Notes under the pieces: model-generated
Database searches by the model: none
Seen by the model: the letters and a program-made list of their open reading frames with translations, nothing else
What the model was told of the DNA's origin: nothing
Shown here: positions 26,466-34,891 of the stretch, piece by piece
Layout of the letters: each line of letters starts with the position of its first letter
How positions within the stretch are numbered: the first letter of the stretch is position 1
Program-made: the position numbers and the translations under genes
From: Desulfocarbo indianensis
GTDB taxonomy: Bacteria > Desulfobacterota > Desulfarculia > Desulfarculales > Desulfarculaceae
Direction of reading: 5' to 3'
NCBI GenBank assembly: GCA_001184205.1
Contig: LBMP01000008.1
Coordinates: forward strand, 1 to 64,000
DNA length: 64,000 nt

Positions 26466-27050
26466 ATGGGCCGTCAGGCCACCATCGAGCGCAGGACCAA
26501 GGAGACCGAGGTGCGCCTGAGCCTGGAGCTGGACGGACAGCGCCAGATCAGGATCGACACGGGCGTGGGGTTTTTCGACCACATGCTCACCCACGTGGCC
26601 TTTCACGGTGGTTTCGACCTCACCCTGGAGGCCAAGGGCGATCTGCACGTGGACGCCCACCACACCGTGGAAGACGTGGGCATCGTGCTGGGGCGGGCCC
26701 TGGATCAATGCCTGGGCGACCGCAAGGGCGTGAACCGTTACGGCAGCGCTTACGTGCCCATGGACGAATCCCTGGCCAGGGTGGTGGTTGATCTATCCAA
26801 CCGGCCCATCCTGGTGGTGACCGGTCCGCGAAGGCCCGGCGCGGTGGGGGGCTTCGACGGGCAGTTGGCCGAGGAATTCTGGCGGGCCCTGGCCCTGAAC
26901 GCCGGCCTGACCCTGCACGTGGGACTTCTTTACGGCGATAACGATCATCATTTATTGGAGGCCGCTTTCAAGGCCCTGGGACGCGCCCTGGACCAAGCCA
27001 CCGCCATCAGCGGACCGGCGGGCGTGGCCTCCACCAAGGGGGTGTTATGA
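26466..27050 (+). CDS. hisB: Imidazoleglycerol-phosphate dehydratase
   Basis: 194 aa, single-domain HisB as in most bacteria. Metal-binding motifs DAHHTVEDVGI and DNDHHLLEAAFKA are both intact. It dehydrates imidazoleglycerol phosphate to imidazole-acetol phosphate in histidine synthesis. Start at 26466 has GGGGG upstream. Its stop overlaps the start of the following lipoprotein gene by 4 bases (ATGA), indicating translational coupling. Confidence 0.95.
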   Translation: MGRQATIERRTKETEVRLSLELDGQRQIRIDTGVGFFDHMLTHVAFHGGFDLTLEAKGDLHVDAHHTVEDVGIVLGRALDQCLGDRKGVNRYGSAYVPMDESLARVVVDLSNRPILVVTGPRRPGAVGGFDGQLAEEFWRALALNAGLTLHVGLLYGDNDHHLLEAAFKALGRALDQATAISGPAGVASTKGVL

Positions 27051-27754
27051 GTCGCGTGAAAATCCGTGTGTTGGCTTGGGCGGCTTTCCTGGCCGTGGCG
27101 CTCTCCCTGGCCGCGGCTTGCCAAACCACCCCGGAGCGAGAAAGGCCCCCGGCCTGGAGCCCCCAGAAGGTGGCGGTGCTGCCCTACCGCACCGTGCCGC
27201 CCGAGGCCAAGGGAGCCTCCACCGCCTGCTCGCCCTTGACGGGCGCGGTGTTCGCCTGCGGCGTGGATGAGCAGCTTGGCTCCGAGGCCGAGGCGGTATT
27301 GAATGACAAGCTGATGGACATCCTCTCGCGGCGGGCCAAGTTCGAGGTGGTGCCTCCCTATCAGGTCGGGCCGGTGTTCCAGCGCCATCGCCGCCAGCAA
27401 ATGGGCCAGGACCTGGCCCAGGCCGTGGCCGAGACCGGCCGCAAGCTGGGCGTGGACGCGGTGCTGGTGGGCCATGTCTATAGGTTCCGCCAGCTGGTGG
27501 GCGGTGCGGCCTCGGCCGAAAAACCCGCCTCGGTGGCCTTCGACTTGGCCATGCTCAGGGTTTCCGACGCCCAGGTGATCTGGAAGAACTCTTTTGACGA
27601 GACCCAGCAATCCCTGAGCGAGAACCTGTTCAACATCGGCCAATACATGAAGACCGGCCTGCGCTGGCTCACCGCCCAGGAACTGGCCCGGGTTGGCTTG
27701 GATCAACTCATGCTGCGCTTCCCGTGGCTGAAGCCGGCCAAGAAGGAGGGCTAG
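27047..27754 (+). CDS. Lipoprotein of unknown function inside the his operon
   Basis: 235 aa. A signal peptide ends in LAAAC with lipidated Cys25. The mature part begins with KVAVLPYRTVPPEAK, has a helix pair LGSEAEAVLNDKLMDILSRRAKFEVVPP, and an LGVDAVLVGHVYRFRQLVGG beta strand, a layout seen in periplasmic alpha/beta lipoproteins that collect stress or assembly signals, though I cannot name the family. It overlaps hisB by 4 bases and is followed 5 bases later by hisA, so it is translated with the histidine pathway. An outer-membrane-anchored protein in this slot has no obvious biochemical reason. Confidence 0.8.
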   Translation: MSRVKIRVLAWAAFLAVALSLAAACQTTPERERPPAWSPQKVAVLPYRTVPPEAKGASTACSPLTGAVFACGVDEQLGSEAEAVLNDKLMDILSRRAKFEVVPPYQVGPVFQRHRRQQMGQDLAQAVAETGRKLGVDAVLVGHVYRFRQLVGGAASAEKPASVAFDLAMLRVSDAQVIWKNSFDETQQSLSENLFNIGQYMKTGLRWLTAQELARVGLDQLMLRFPWLKPAKKEG

Positions 27755-27759
27755 CCGCT

Positions 27760-28485
27760 TTGGAGGTGATCCCCGCCGTGGATTTGAAAGGCGGCCGCTG
27801 CGTGCGTTTGCGCCAGGGCCGCATGGACGACGAGACCATATTCAGCGACGACCCGGTGGCCATGGCCCGCCGCTGGGAATCCCTGGGCGCGGGGCGCCTG
27901 CACGTGGTGGATTTGGACGGCGCGGTGGGGGGCCGTCCCGCTAACGCCCAGGTGATCTGCGCCATCTGCGGGGCCTTGAGCATACCCGTGCAGTTGGGCG
28001 GCGGCGTGCGCGATTTGGCCGGGCTGGAACGGGCCCTGGACCTGGGCGTGGACCGCGTCATCCTGGGAACCCTGGCCGCCAAGGACCCGGAGGCCGCCCT
28101 GGCGGCCGCCCGCCGCCATCCCCGACGGGTGGTGATCGGCATCGACGCCAAGGACGGCATGGTGGCGGTGGCCGGCTGGACCGAGACCAGCCGGCTCCAT
28201 TTCCTGGACCTGGCCGCCCGTTTCGAGGACCCGGCGGTGGCCGCCGTCATCTTCACGGATATCGCCCGCGACGGCATGCACACCGGCCCCAACCTGGAAT
28301 CCACCCGCAAGCTATGCCAGGCGGTCTCCCGCCCGGTGATAGCCGCTGGCGGCGTGCACGACCTGGAGGATCTGCGCAAGCTCAAGGAACTGGAGCCCCT
28401 GGGCCTGGCCGGGGCCATCACCGGCCGCGCCATTTACGAAGGCACCCTGGACTTGAGCCAAGCCCTGCAGCTGGCCGCCTCGTGA
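27760..28485 (+). CDS. hisA: Phosphoribosylformimino-AICAR-ribotide isomerase
   Basis: 241 aa TIM barrel. Using the TTG start at 27760 (AAGGAGGG 9 bases upstream), the catalytic Asp of IPAVDLKGG is residue 8 and the general acid of IGIDAKDG is residue 129, matching HisA numbering. Phosphate loops GGGVRD and the later AGGVHD are present. It isomerises ProFAR to PRFAR, the Amadori step of histidine synthesis. An ATG at 27724 would overlap the lipoprotein gene by 31 bases and is rejected. Confidence 0.95.
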   Translation: MEVIPAVDLKGGRCVRLRQGRMDDETIFSDDPVAMARRWESLGAGRLHVVDLDGAVGGRPANAQVICAICGALSIPVQLGGGVRDLAGLERALDLGVDRVILGTLAAKDPEAALAAARRHPRRVVIGIDAKDGMVAVAGWTETSRLHFLDLAARFEDPAVAAVIFTDIARDGMHTGPNLESTRKLCQAVSRPVIAAGGVHDLEDLRKLKELEPLGLAGAITGRAIYEGTLDLSQALQLAAS

Positions 28486-28503
28486 AAGTGAGGTGCGGCC
28501 TTC

Positions 28504-28815
28504 ATTTTCATCGGCGGCATCCAGCCTAAAAAAACGCAGTTGGATAGCGCCCCCCGCCTGTGCCCGTCCTGCGGCCTGGCCACTTGCCGGCGCTTCCGCC
28601 TGGATCATTACCTGAGCCTCTTTTTTCTTCCCCTGTTTCCGGTGAAGCGCGGCCAGGAATTTTGGGAATGCTCGCGCTGCGGCCGTCCCTGCGGCCCCGG
28701 CGCTCCGGCCGGGAGCCAAGGGCGGGCGGGCGGCCGTCCGCCCAACTGCCCCAACTGCGGCAGGCCGCTGGGAGACGATTTTAGTTTTTGCCCGGGCTGC
28801 GGCCGCCGCTTGTGA
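28504..28815 (+). CDS. Zinc-ribbon protein with apparently non-canonical start
   Basis: Small Cys-rich protein with zinc-ribbon pairs CPSC, CSRC, CPNC and CPGC and a DHYLSLFFLPLFPVKRG middle. The segment FIGGIQPKKTQLDSAPRLCPSCGLA reads in frame from 28507; from memory, homologous zinc-ribbon proteins begin with FIGG.QPK, so the gene should start at or before 28504. No ATG, GTG or TTG is in frame between the stop at 28489 and the TTG at 28540. An ATT at 28504 has GAGGTG 8-9 bases upstream and is the best candidate; the TTG at 28540 would drop 12 residues. It follows hisA closely. Confidence 0.6.
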   Translation: MFIGGIQPKKTQLDSAPRLCPSCGLATCRRFRLDHYLSLFFLPLFPVKRGQEFWECSRCGRPCGPGAPAGSQGRAGGRPPNCPNCGRPLGDDFSFCPGCGRRL

Positions 28816-29344
28816 AAGGCCGGGGCGGGGGCTGCCCCATGGCGTGGTTGCGCCGCCGGGGCAATAGGCCTGCCAAGCGCGCCCTTGCCCTTTTCCCTCA
28901 TAACCAGTTATCCTTGCAAAGCGATCAATCGCCCATGTGCCTCAGGACATGGGCCACGCCAGCCCTTGGGTGTTAAACCTCGCCTGCCCACGAGCCGATA
29001 TAAAGATCATTGTTTTTTTCTTTGCTTTAAATGCTGACCCCACGTTGGTTGGGCCGACCTCTGCGGCTAACAGGGCGCTCGACGATTTGAGCAAGGCAAT
29101 TGATCCCTTTGCCCGGCCGTTGGCTTGTTTAGGCAAGTGTCTTGCGGCGGGGCAGTTATCGCCGGCAGCCTGACTTCAGCCGGCGGGGGTGGTGGCCTTG
29201 CCTCGGAGCCCGCCGGTTATTCAAAGAGTTCTGGAAGCTTCTGATGGGCGATTTATGATCCCTGTCCGTGGGGGAAGGGTTTGAGCGGAGTGCTTGGCGG
29301 CGAGTGTAGCCGCCAGTTACTTCACCATGTCGAATGGGGGCAAG
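28816..29344. other. Gene-less stretch of ~530 bp
   Basis: No coding region with codon bias or recognisable motif is visible. AT-richer patches occur near 28990-29040. A hairpin (29180-29216) stands about 110 bases before the response regulator. The region could carry an unrecognised small RNA or the regulator's promoter; I see no riboswitch consensus. Confidence 0.5.
29180..29216 (+). terminator. Hairpin, possible terminator of an unknown transcript
   Basis: CCGGCGGG (29180-29187) pairs perfectly with CCCGCCGG (29209-29216) over a 21-nt loop and is followed by TTATTC. No upstream gene uses it, so if functional it ends an undetected transcript. Confidence 0.3.
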
Positions 29345-29797
29345 ATGAATAATCGCGGGAAAGAAATGGTTCTACTGGTGGAGGACAACCCCGACGATGT
29401 TTTTTTGACCGTGAAGGCCTTGCGAAGCCAGGGCGCTACCGGAAAAGTGTGGGTGGCGCGGGATGGAGTGGAGGCCTTGGACTATATGAAAGGGCGGGGC
29501 CGCTTCGCGGACCGCGAGACCTATCCCCTGCCCGGTTTGGTCTTGTTGGATCTGAACCTGCCTAACATGGACGGGCTGGCGGTGCTGAAGGGAATCCGCG
29601 CCACCGAGGCCGTAAAAACAACCACGGTGGTGGTGCTGACCTCGATATGCAGCGAACGCGACTTGCATGAATGCTATCGCCAGGGCGCCAACAGCTTCAT
29701 ACGAAAACCCGCGGACTATAACCAATTCGCTGAAGTGGTACGCCAGTTGGCCACTTATTGGCTGGAGCTAAACGAATCGCCTCCCCCTATAGAATAG
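29345..29797 (+). CDS. Single-domain response regulator (Rcp1/CheY-like)
   Basis: 150 aa, receiver only. Acidic pocket VEDNPDDV and phospho-acceptor D69 in VLLDLNLPNMDG are present, with TS and the K of FIRKPADYNQF. The length and the ED(D/N)P.D pattern resemble Rcp1-type regulators that serve phytochrome-class or PAS kinases. No output domain, so it would act in a relay or by protein contact. The ATG at 29345 has GGGGG 4 bases upstream; an in-frame ATG at 29327 is less good. No kinase is adjacent. Confidence 0.88.
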   Translation: MNNRGKEMVLLVEDNPDDVFLTVKALRSQGATGKVWVARDGVEALDYMKGRGRFADRETYPLPGLVLLDLNLPNMDGLAVLKGIRATEAVKTTTVVVLTSICSERDLHECYRQGANSFIRKPADYNQFAEVVRQLATYWLELNESPPPIE

Positions 29798-29961
29798 TTT
29801 TATGGCCAAGATATCATGGGTCTTTTGGCGCCAGATGCGCCGCATGGGCAGCGGCGAGCCCCGCCGGCCGGGTAGCCGCCGGGGCGGGCCATGCCCTATG
29901 GCGCCGATCATGGGGCTGGGTGTATAGTGTCGGGGCTTTATTCACAAGCAGGAATCTCACC

Positions 29962-31425
29962 ATGAGCCAGCGCCCCACTGCCAATCCGGGCATGACAGCC
30001 AGCCAGCCGCCTCCGCCAAGCCAACGTTGGTTAGCCATGCTGGGCGTGGGGGTGGGCATCCTCATGGTCACCATTGATTTCAGCATAGTCAACGTCTCCC
30101 TGCCCACTCTCGTGGAGGAACTGCATACCAATTTCGCCACCGTGCAGTGGGTGGTGCTGTCCTACGTGCTCATCATAACCTCCCTGATGCTGGGGGCGGC
30201 GCGGCTGGGCGATATCATGGGCATGAAGCGGCTCTACGCCGGCGGCGTGGCCATGTTCACCCTGGGCTCCCTGCTGTGCGGCCTGTCGCCCAGCGTGGGT
30301 TGGCTCATCGGCGCCAGGGCGTTTCAGGGCCTGGGGGCCGTGTTCATGCAGTCCCTGGGCATGGCCATAATCACCCAGGTTTTCCCGGCCAGTGAGCGGG
30401 GCCGGGCCCTGGGCCTGGTGGGCGGCATCGTTTCGGTGGGGCTTTCCCTGGGGCCGGCCCTGGGCGGCATCATAATCGGCGCCCTGGGCTGGCGTTGGGT
30501 TTTCTTGATCAACGTGCCCCTGGGGCTGGCGGCCTGGTTCACGGTGGCGCGTTTCGTGCCGCGGGCCGAGCCGGCTTCCCGGGAATCGCGCTTCGACGCG
30601 GGCGGAGCCCTGATCCTGTGTTGCGCCCTGACCGCCTACTCCCTGGGCATGACCTTGGGCCAGCGCGTGGGATTCGGCCAGTCTCTGGTCCTTGTCCTGT
30701 TGGCTCTGGCCCTGGCCAGCACCTGGCTTTTTATCCTGGTGGAACGCCGGGCCAGGGAACCCATGATTGACCTGGGGCTTTTTAGCGATCCCCTGTTCGG
30801 CATCAACCTGGTCATGGGTCTGCTTACCTTCGTGACCTTGGGCATGACCCTGGTGCTGCCCTTTTTCATGGAGCTGGTCATGGGGCTTTCCACCACCCAG
30901 ACCGGGCTCTTGATGATAGTGGTGCCGCTTTGCATGGGGCTGGTTTCGCCTTTTTCGGGCCGGCTGACCGACCGGCATGGACCGCGCGTCATAAGCCTGG
31001 TGGGGCTTTTGGTGATGGCCGCCGGCTGCGCGGCCATGTCCACGGTGGGTCATTCCGCCGGCATGTTGGAGCTCGCCCTGAAGAACGCTCCCATCGGCTT
31101 GGGCATGGGGATTTTTCAATCCCCCAACAACACCGCCATCATGAGCGCGGCGCCGCCCAACCGGCTGGGAGTGGCCTCCGGTCTTTTGGCCCTCTCGCGC
31201 ACCCTGGGCACCAGCACCGGGGTTCCCCTGGGCGGCGCCCTGTTCACGGCCACGGTGCTGGCGACGGCCGGCTTGAGTTCCGGGGCCCAGATTATAACCG
31301 CCCCTCCGGACGCCCTGGTGGCCGGGGTGCGTTTCTGCTATGTGATGGGCACCGGCCTGGCGCTCGCGGCGGCTTTCTTATCAGCCATGGCCTGGCGCAT
31401 AGCCAAAAGAAGGCGAATCGTCTGA
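29962..31425 (+). CDS. MFS drug-efflux-type transporter (DHA2/EmrB family)
   Basis: 487 aa with about 14 hydrophobic segments. Family motif near TM1, MVTIDFSIVNVSLPTL, and LGDIMGMKRLYAGG between TM2 and TM3 (motif A); the motif C region SVGLSLGPALGGIIIGALGWRWVFLINVP is well kept. DHA2 pumps export drugs and toxic organics by proton antiport. The product probably sits in the inner membrane; no EmrA-type partner is adjacent. An IclR regulator follows after a dedicated promoter. Confidence 0.9.
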   Translation: MSQRPTANPGMTASQPPPPSQRWLAMLGVGVGILMVTIDFSIVNVSLPTLVEELHTNFATVQWVVLSYVLIITSLMLGAARLGDIMGMKRLYAGGVAMFTLGSLLCGLSPSVGWLIGARAFQGLGAVFMQSLGMAIITQVFPASERGRALGLVGGIVSVGLSLGPALGGIIIGALGWRWVFLINVPLGLAAWFTVARFVPRAEPASRESRFDAGGALILCCALTAYSLGMTLGQRVGFGQSLVLVLLALALASTWLFILVERRAREPMIDLGLFSDPLFGINLVMGLLTFVTLGMTLVLPFFMELVMGLSTTQTGLLMIVVPLCMGLVSPFSGRLTDRHGPRVISLVGLLVMAAGCAAMSTVGHSAGMLELALKNAPIGLGMGIFQSPNNTAIMSAAPPNRLGVASGLLALSRTLGTSTGVPLGGALFTATVLATAGLSSGAQIITAPPDALVAGVRFCYVMGTGLALAAAFLSAMAWRIAKRRRIV

Positions 31426-31457
31426 GCCTTGCACGTCGGGCCGGGCGCGCTTTCGGC

Positions 31458-31486
31458 TTGACAGGGCATATATGTAATTCTATGAC
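31458..31486 (+). promoter_or_regulatory. Sigma-70 promoter before the IclR gene
   Basis: TTGACA (31458-31463), 17-bp spacer, TATGAC (31481-31486; 4 of 6). It predicts a start near 31493, about 39 bases before the chosen ATG. Confidence 0.6.
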
Positions 31487-31531
31487 GGGCAGGTAGGGTA
31501 TCAAATCGCTCTCTCGTGATTGGGGATGGGC

Positions 31532-32311
31532 ATGAAGCTTGTGGAGTCCTTGCGCAAGGGCCTGGAGGTCATGGAGGCCTTCAACAGCCAAAGGCCGCGC
31601 CTGCGCTTGCAAGAGGTGGCCAGCCTCACCGGACAGCCCAAGGCCACGGCCTATCGCTTGCTGCGCACCCTGGTCGACCTGGGATACCTGCGCTACGATG
31701 CCCAGTCCTTTCAGTTCTATTTGGCGCCGCGCGTCATGTCGCTGGGCTTCACGGTTCTTTCCAGCCTGGATCTGCGGGAAACGGCCCAGCCCTACCTGGA
31801 AGACCTGTCCGCCAAGATCGATCAGAACGTCAACCTGGGCATCCTGGACCGCTCGGAAGTGGTTTACGTGGACCGCGTTAAGAAAAGGCGCATTTTAAAC
31901 ATCGATCTTTTCGTGGGCAGCCGGCTGCCGGCCCACGCCAGCTCCATCGGCCGGGCCATTTTGGCTTTCCTGGATGAAGACGAGCTGAATGCCTTTTTCA
32001 AGCTCTTCTGCGCTGAGCTGGAATCGGGCGCCTGCAGCGTCCCCGGCGCGGAAAAGCTCCGGCAAGAGCTGGCAGAGGTGCGGCGGCAAGGTTATGCCGT
32101 AAACGATCAGGAAAGCTTCACCGGCTTGAGAGCGGCGGCGGCTCCGGTTTTCAATGCCCAGGGCAAGGTCGAGGGAGCGGTCAACGTGGCCGTGTTCAGT
32201 CAGTTGACCAGCAGGGAGGAGCTTATGCAGAATTATCTTCCCTGGCTGTTACACACCGTGGAAAACATCTCCAAGGCCAGGGGGTTCCGCGGCCCATTGG
32301 ACAAGGCCTGA
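31532..32311 (+). CDS. IclR-family transcriptional regulator
   Basis: 259 aa. The N-terminal winged helix (about 1-65) contains VESLRKGLEVMEAFNSQRPRLRLQEVASLTGQPKATAYRLLRTL; the C-terminal IclR effector domain (about 75-250) shows NLGILDRSEVVYVDRV, SRLPAHASSIGRAILAFL and the FTGLRAAAAPVFNAQGKVEGAVNVA ligand-pocket stretch. IclR proteins bind small organic acids and repress or activate nearby catabolic or transport genes. The MFS gene at 32361 starts 49 bases later and is the likely target. The start could also be 31526 (ATG) or 31520 (TTG); 31532 has GGGG at 6 bases. Confidence 0.9.
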   Translation: MKLVESLRKGLEVMEAFNSQRPRLRLQEVASLTGQPKATAYRLLRTLVDLGYLRYDAQSFQFYLAPRVMSLGFTVLSSLDLRETAQPYLEDLSAKIDQNVNLGILDRSEVVYVDRVKKRRILNIDLFVGSRLPAHASSIGRAILAFLDEDELNAFFKLFCAELESGACSVPGAEKLRQELAEVRRQGYAVNDQESFTGLRAAAAPVFNAQGKVEGAVNVAVFSQLTSREELMQNYLPWLLHTVENISKARGFRGPLDKA

Positions 32312-32360
32312 GGCTGGGAGAGGCGTTCTTTTTCCGGCGGCAAAACGGAAGGACCGCGAC

Positions 32361-33635
32361 ATGAGCAATCAACAGGATTTGGTCCTGGCCAGGCGCTACC
32401 GCTATTACATCTGTCTGACCATATTTCTGGCCTACGCCATGGTGTTTTTTCACCGTCTCTGTCCGGCGGTGATAGCTCTGGACATGCAGCGCGACTTCGG
32501 GATGGGCGGCACCTTGTTGGGGTTCCTGGGTTCGGCCTATTTTTATCCCTACGCCATCATGCAAATACCCACCGGGCTCTTGGCAGATTCCTGGGGCCCG
32601 CGCAAGACCGCGGCCAGCTTTCTGCTCCTGGCGGCCCTGGGTTCGGTGCTCATGGGGCTCTCCGAAAGCCTGTCCCTGGCCGTGATCGGCCGGGTGCTGG
32701 TGGGGGTGGGGGTCTCCACGGTGTTCGTGTGCAACTTCAAGCTTTTGGCCGAATGGTTCAGCGCCAAGCGTTTCGTGGTCATGGGCGGCTTGTTCATGGC
32801 CACCGGCGGCTTGGGCGCGCTGAGCTCGGCTTCTCCCCTGGCCTGGCTCAGCGAAACCCTGGGCTGGCGCGGCAGCCTGGCCGCGGTGGGCGCCGTCACC
32901 GCCCTGGTGGCGGCGGCGGTGTGGCTGGTGGTGCGCGACAAGCCCCAGGACAAGGGCTGGCCTTCCTTGAACGACATGCCCCGGACCGCTCCCTCGGCCA
33001 AGATCGGCTTGTGGGCCGGCATGCGCCAGGTGACCGGCGCGGCCCGCTTCTGGCCCATAAGCCTGTGGGGCTTCTTTTGCATAGGCAGCAGCTTCGCCCT
33101 GGGCAGCCTGTGGGGCGGCCCCTATTTGATGCAGGCCCATGGCCTCAGCAAGCTCCAGGCCGGCATGGTGCTGAACATGTCGGCCCTGGCCCTGGTGCTG
33201 GGCGGCCCCTTGCTGGGCATGCTCTCCAATCACCTGGGCCGCAAGCGCACCATCATAGGATGCAGCCTGCTCATGTGCGCGGCGCTGCTGCCGCCGGCCC
33301 TGGCCACGGATATACCGCTATGGCTTTTGTATGTGCTGTTCTTTTGCTACAGCCTCTGCGGCGGGGGCACCGGCCCGGTGATCGCCGCGGTGTCCAAGGA
33401 GCTTTTCCCCATCGCCATCGCCGGCACCAGCGTGGGTCTGGTGAATCTGTTTCCCTTTTTCGGCGGCGCCATTTTCCAGGTCATCATGGGCTCCATTGTT
33501 TCTCAAAGCACCGGCGGAGTGGGCGAGGCTTATCAGGCCATGTTCATCTTTTGCATCGGCTGCGCGGCGGCCTCCCTGGTGAGCGCCTGTTTCGTTACGG
33601 AGACCCTGGGTCGGTCTTGGGAGACAGAGCGCTAA
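32361..33635 (+). CDS. MFS transporter, probable solute importer
   Basis: 424 aa, about 12 hydrophobic segments. It begins YRYYICLTIFLAYAMVFFHRLCPAVIALDMQRDF and contains PTGLLADSWGPRKTAASFLLL (motif A form). The C-terminal half includes GGPLLGMLSNHLGRKRTI, the second motif A copy. The pattern is that of MFS carriers for organic anions in Desulfobacterota. It directly follows the IclR regulator, so the two probably form an inducible uptake unit. Substrate cannot be read from sequence. Confidence 0.85.
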   Translation: MSNQQDLVLARRYRYYICLTIFLAYAMVFFHRLCPAVIALDMQRDFGMGGTLLGFLGSAYFYPYAIMQIPTGLLADSWGPRKTAASFLLLAALGSVLMGLSESLSLAVIGRVLVGVGVSTVFVCNFKLLAEWFSAKRFVVMGGLFMATGGLGALSSASPLAWLSETLGWRGSLAAVGAVTALVAAAVWLVVRDKPQDKGWPSLNDMPRTAPSAKIGLWAGMRQVTGAARFWPISLWGFFCIGSSFALGSLWGGPYLMQAHGLSKLQAGMVLNMSALALVLGGPLLGMLSNHLGRKRTIIGCSLLMCAALLPPALATDIPLWLLYVLFFCYSLCGGGTGPVIAAVSKELFPIAIAGTSVGLVNLFPFFGGAIFQVIMGSIVSQSTGGVGEAYQAMFIFCIGCAAASLVSACFVTETLGRSWETER

Positions 33636-33951
33636 AAGAGTTTTTCCCAGAAAAAGGCAAAAGGCAAAGGCGAAGGCCAAGGCAAGATTTCGGGTGGGCA
33701 CCCTTTCTTTTTCGGAAGAGAAAGGGGTCCCCCCCTCCCAAAGAAAAGCCATGAGGCCGTGCCGGGGGCGGGGCGGCGTTGGGAAAGAGGGGTGTGGGTG
33801 TTAAAGGGACTCGCGTAAGACTTTGGCGGGATGACTAATTGACCAACGCTCTCAGGCCAAAGGTTTTATGCCGCATCAAGCCAGGCTGGGCCACCAGCGG
33901 GTCCGTGGGCAGTGGCCAAGATGCGCATGGGTGCGGGCTTGGGGAATCGGC
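33636..33951. other. Gene-less stretch with A-rich repeats and a hairpin
   Basis: About 316 bp between convergent genes. 33654-33685 is a run of degenerate AAGGC units. CCCTTTCT (33701-33708) pairs with AGAAAGGG (33719-33726) over a 10-nt loop and may end either transcript. No coding region is supported in the rest. Confidence 0.5.
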
Positions 33952-34824
33952 TTATTCCTCCTGGGCCAGCATGTTCCGGAGATAGCTGCCATAGCCGCTG
34001 CCCTTGAGCCGCTTGGCCGCCTCTTTTACCGCTTCGGCGTCGATGAACCCCATGCGGAAGGCCACCTCTTCCAGGCAGGCCACTTTCAGGCCCTGGCGGG
34101 ATTCAATGGCCCCCACGTAGCTGGAGGCCTGCAACAGGCTCTCGTGGGTGCCCATGTCCAGCCAGGCCGTGCCCCGGCCCAGGGTCTCCACGGTGAGCTC
34201 GCCCATCTCCAGAAAGCGCTGGTTCACGTCGGTGATTTCCAGCTCGCCCCGGGGCGAGGGCTCGAGCCGGGCCGCGATGTCCAGCACCCGGTTGTCGTAG
34301 AAATACAGGCCGGTGACCGCGTAGGGGCTTTTGGGCTTGGCCGGCTTTTCCTCCAGGGATAGCGGCCGGCCCGCCTTGTCCAGGTTGACCACGCCGTAGC
34401 GCTGCGGGTCCTTGACGTAATAAGCGAAGATGGTGGCGCCTTGCCCGCGCTGGGAGGCGGCCTGGAATTTCTTGGGCAGGGATTCGCCGTAAAACACGTT
34501 GTCGCCCAAGATGAGGCACACGTTGTCCTGGCCCACGAAATCGCGCCCGATGATGAAGGCCTGGGCCAGGCCCTCCGGCTTGGGCTGCTCGGCGTAGGAG
34601 AGGCTCACTCCCCATTGGGAGCCGTCGCCCAGAAGCTGGCGGAAGCGGGGCAGGTCCTGGGGGGTGGAGATGATGAGTATATCCCTGATGCCGGAGAGCA
34701 TGAGCACCGACAGGGGATAGTAGATCATGGGCTTGTCGTAGACCGGCAGGAGCTGCTTGCTGACCACCAGGGTGAGGGGATAGAGCCGGGTTCCGTAGCC
34801 GCCGGCCAGCACGATGCCTTTCAT
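33952..34824 (-). CDS. rfbA: Glucose-1-phosphate thymidylyltransferase
   Basis: 290 aa, normal for RmlA/RfbA. The nucleotide-binding loop [13 protein letters not shown] stands at residues 5-17, followed by [30 protein letters not shown] and the GDNVFYG metal region; all are diagnostic. It makes dTDP-glucose from dTTP and glucose-1-phosphate, the first step of dTDP-rhamnose synthesis for surface polysaccharides. The start at 34824 has GAGGAGG upstream. rmlBCD are not in the window; the RtcA-like gene immediately upstream on the same strand is unrelated. Confidence 0.95.
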   Translation of the reverse strand: MKGIVLAGGYGTRLYPLTLVVSKQLLPVYDKPMIYYPLSVLMLSGIRDILIISTPQDLPRFRQLLGDGSQWGVSLSYAEQPKPEGLAQAFIIGRDFVGQDNVCLILGDNVFYGESLPKKFQAASQRGQGATIFAYYVKDPQRYGVVNLDKAGRPLSLEEKPAKPKSPYAVTGLYFYDNRVLDIAARLEPSPRGELEITDVNQRFLEMGELTVETLGRGTAWLDMGTHESLLQASSYVGAIESRQGLKVACLEEVAFRMGFIDAEAVKEAAKRLKGSGYGSYLRNMLAQEE

Positions 34825-34891
34825 GCGCCTCCTCGCAGTAACTTCAAATCCGGGCCTCAATCTACAATATTTAGGGGGCCGCCACCAAGGC

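Noticed and set aside
33654-33685. AAGGC-rich repeat as a CRISPR-like or structural array
   Set aside because: The units are 5-7 bp and degenerate; simple low-complexity sequence is enough to explain it.
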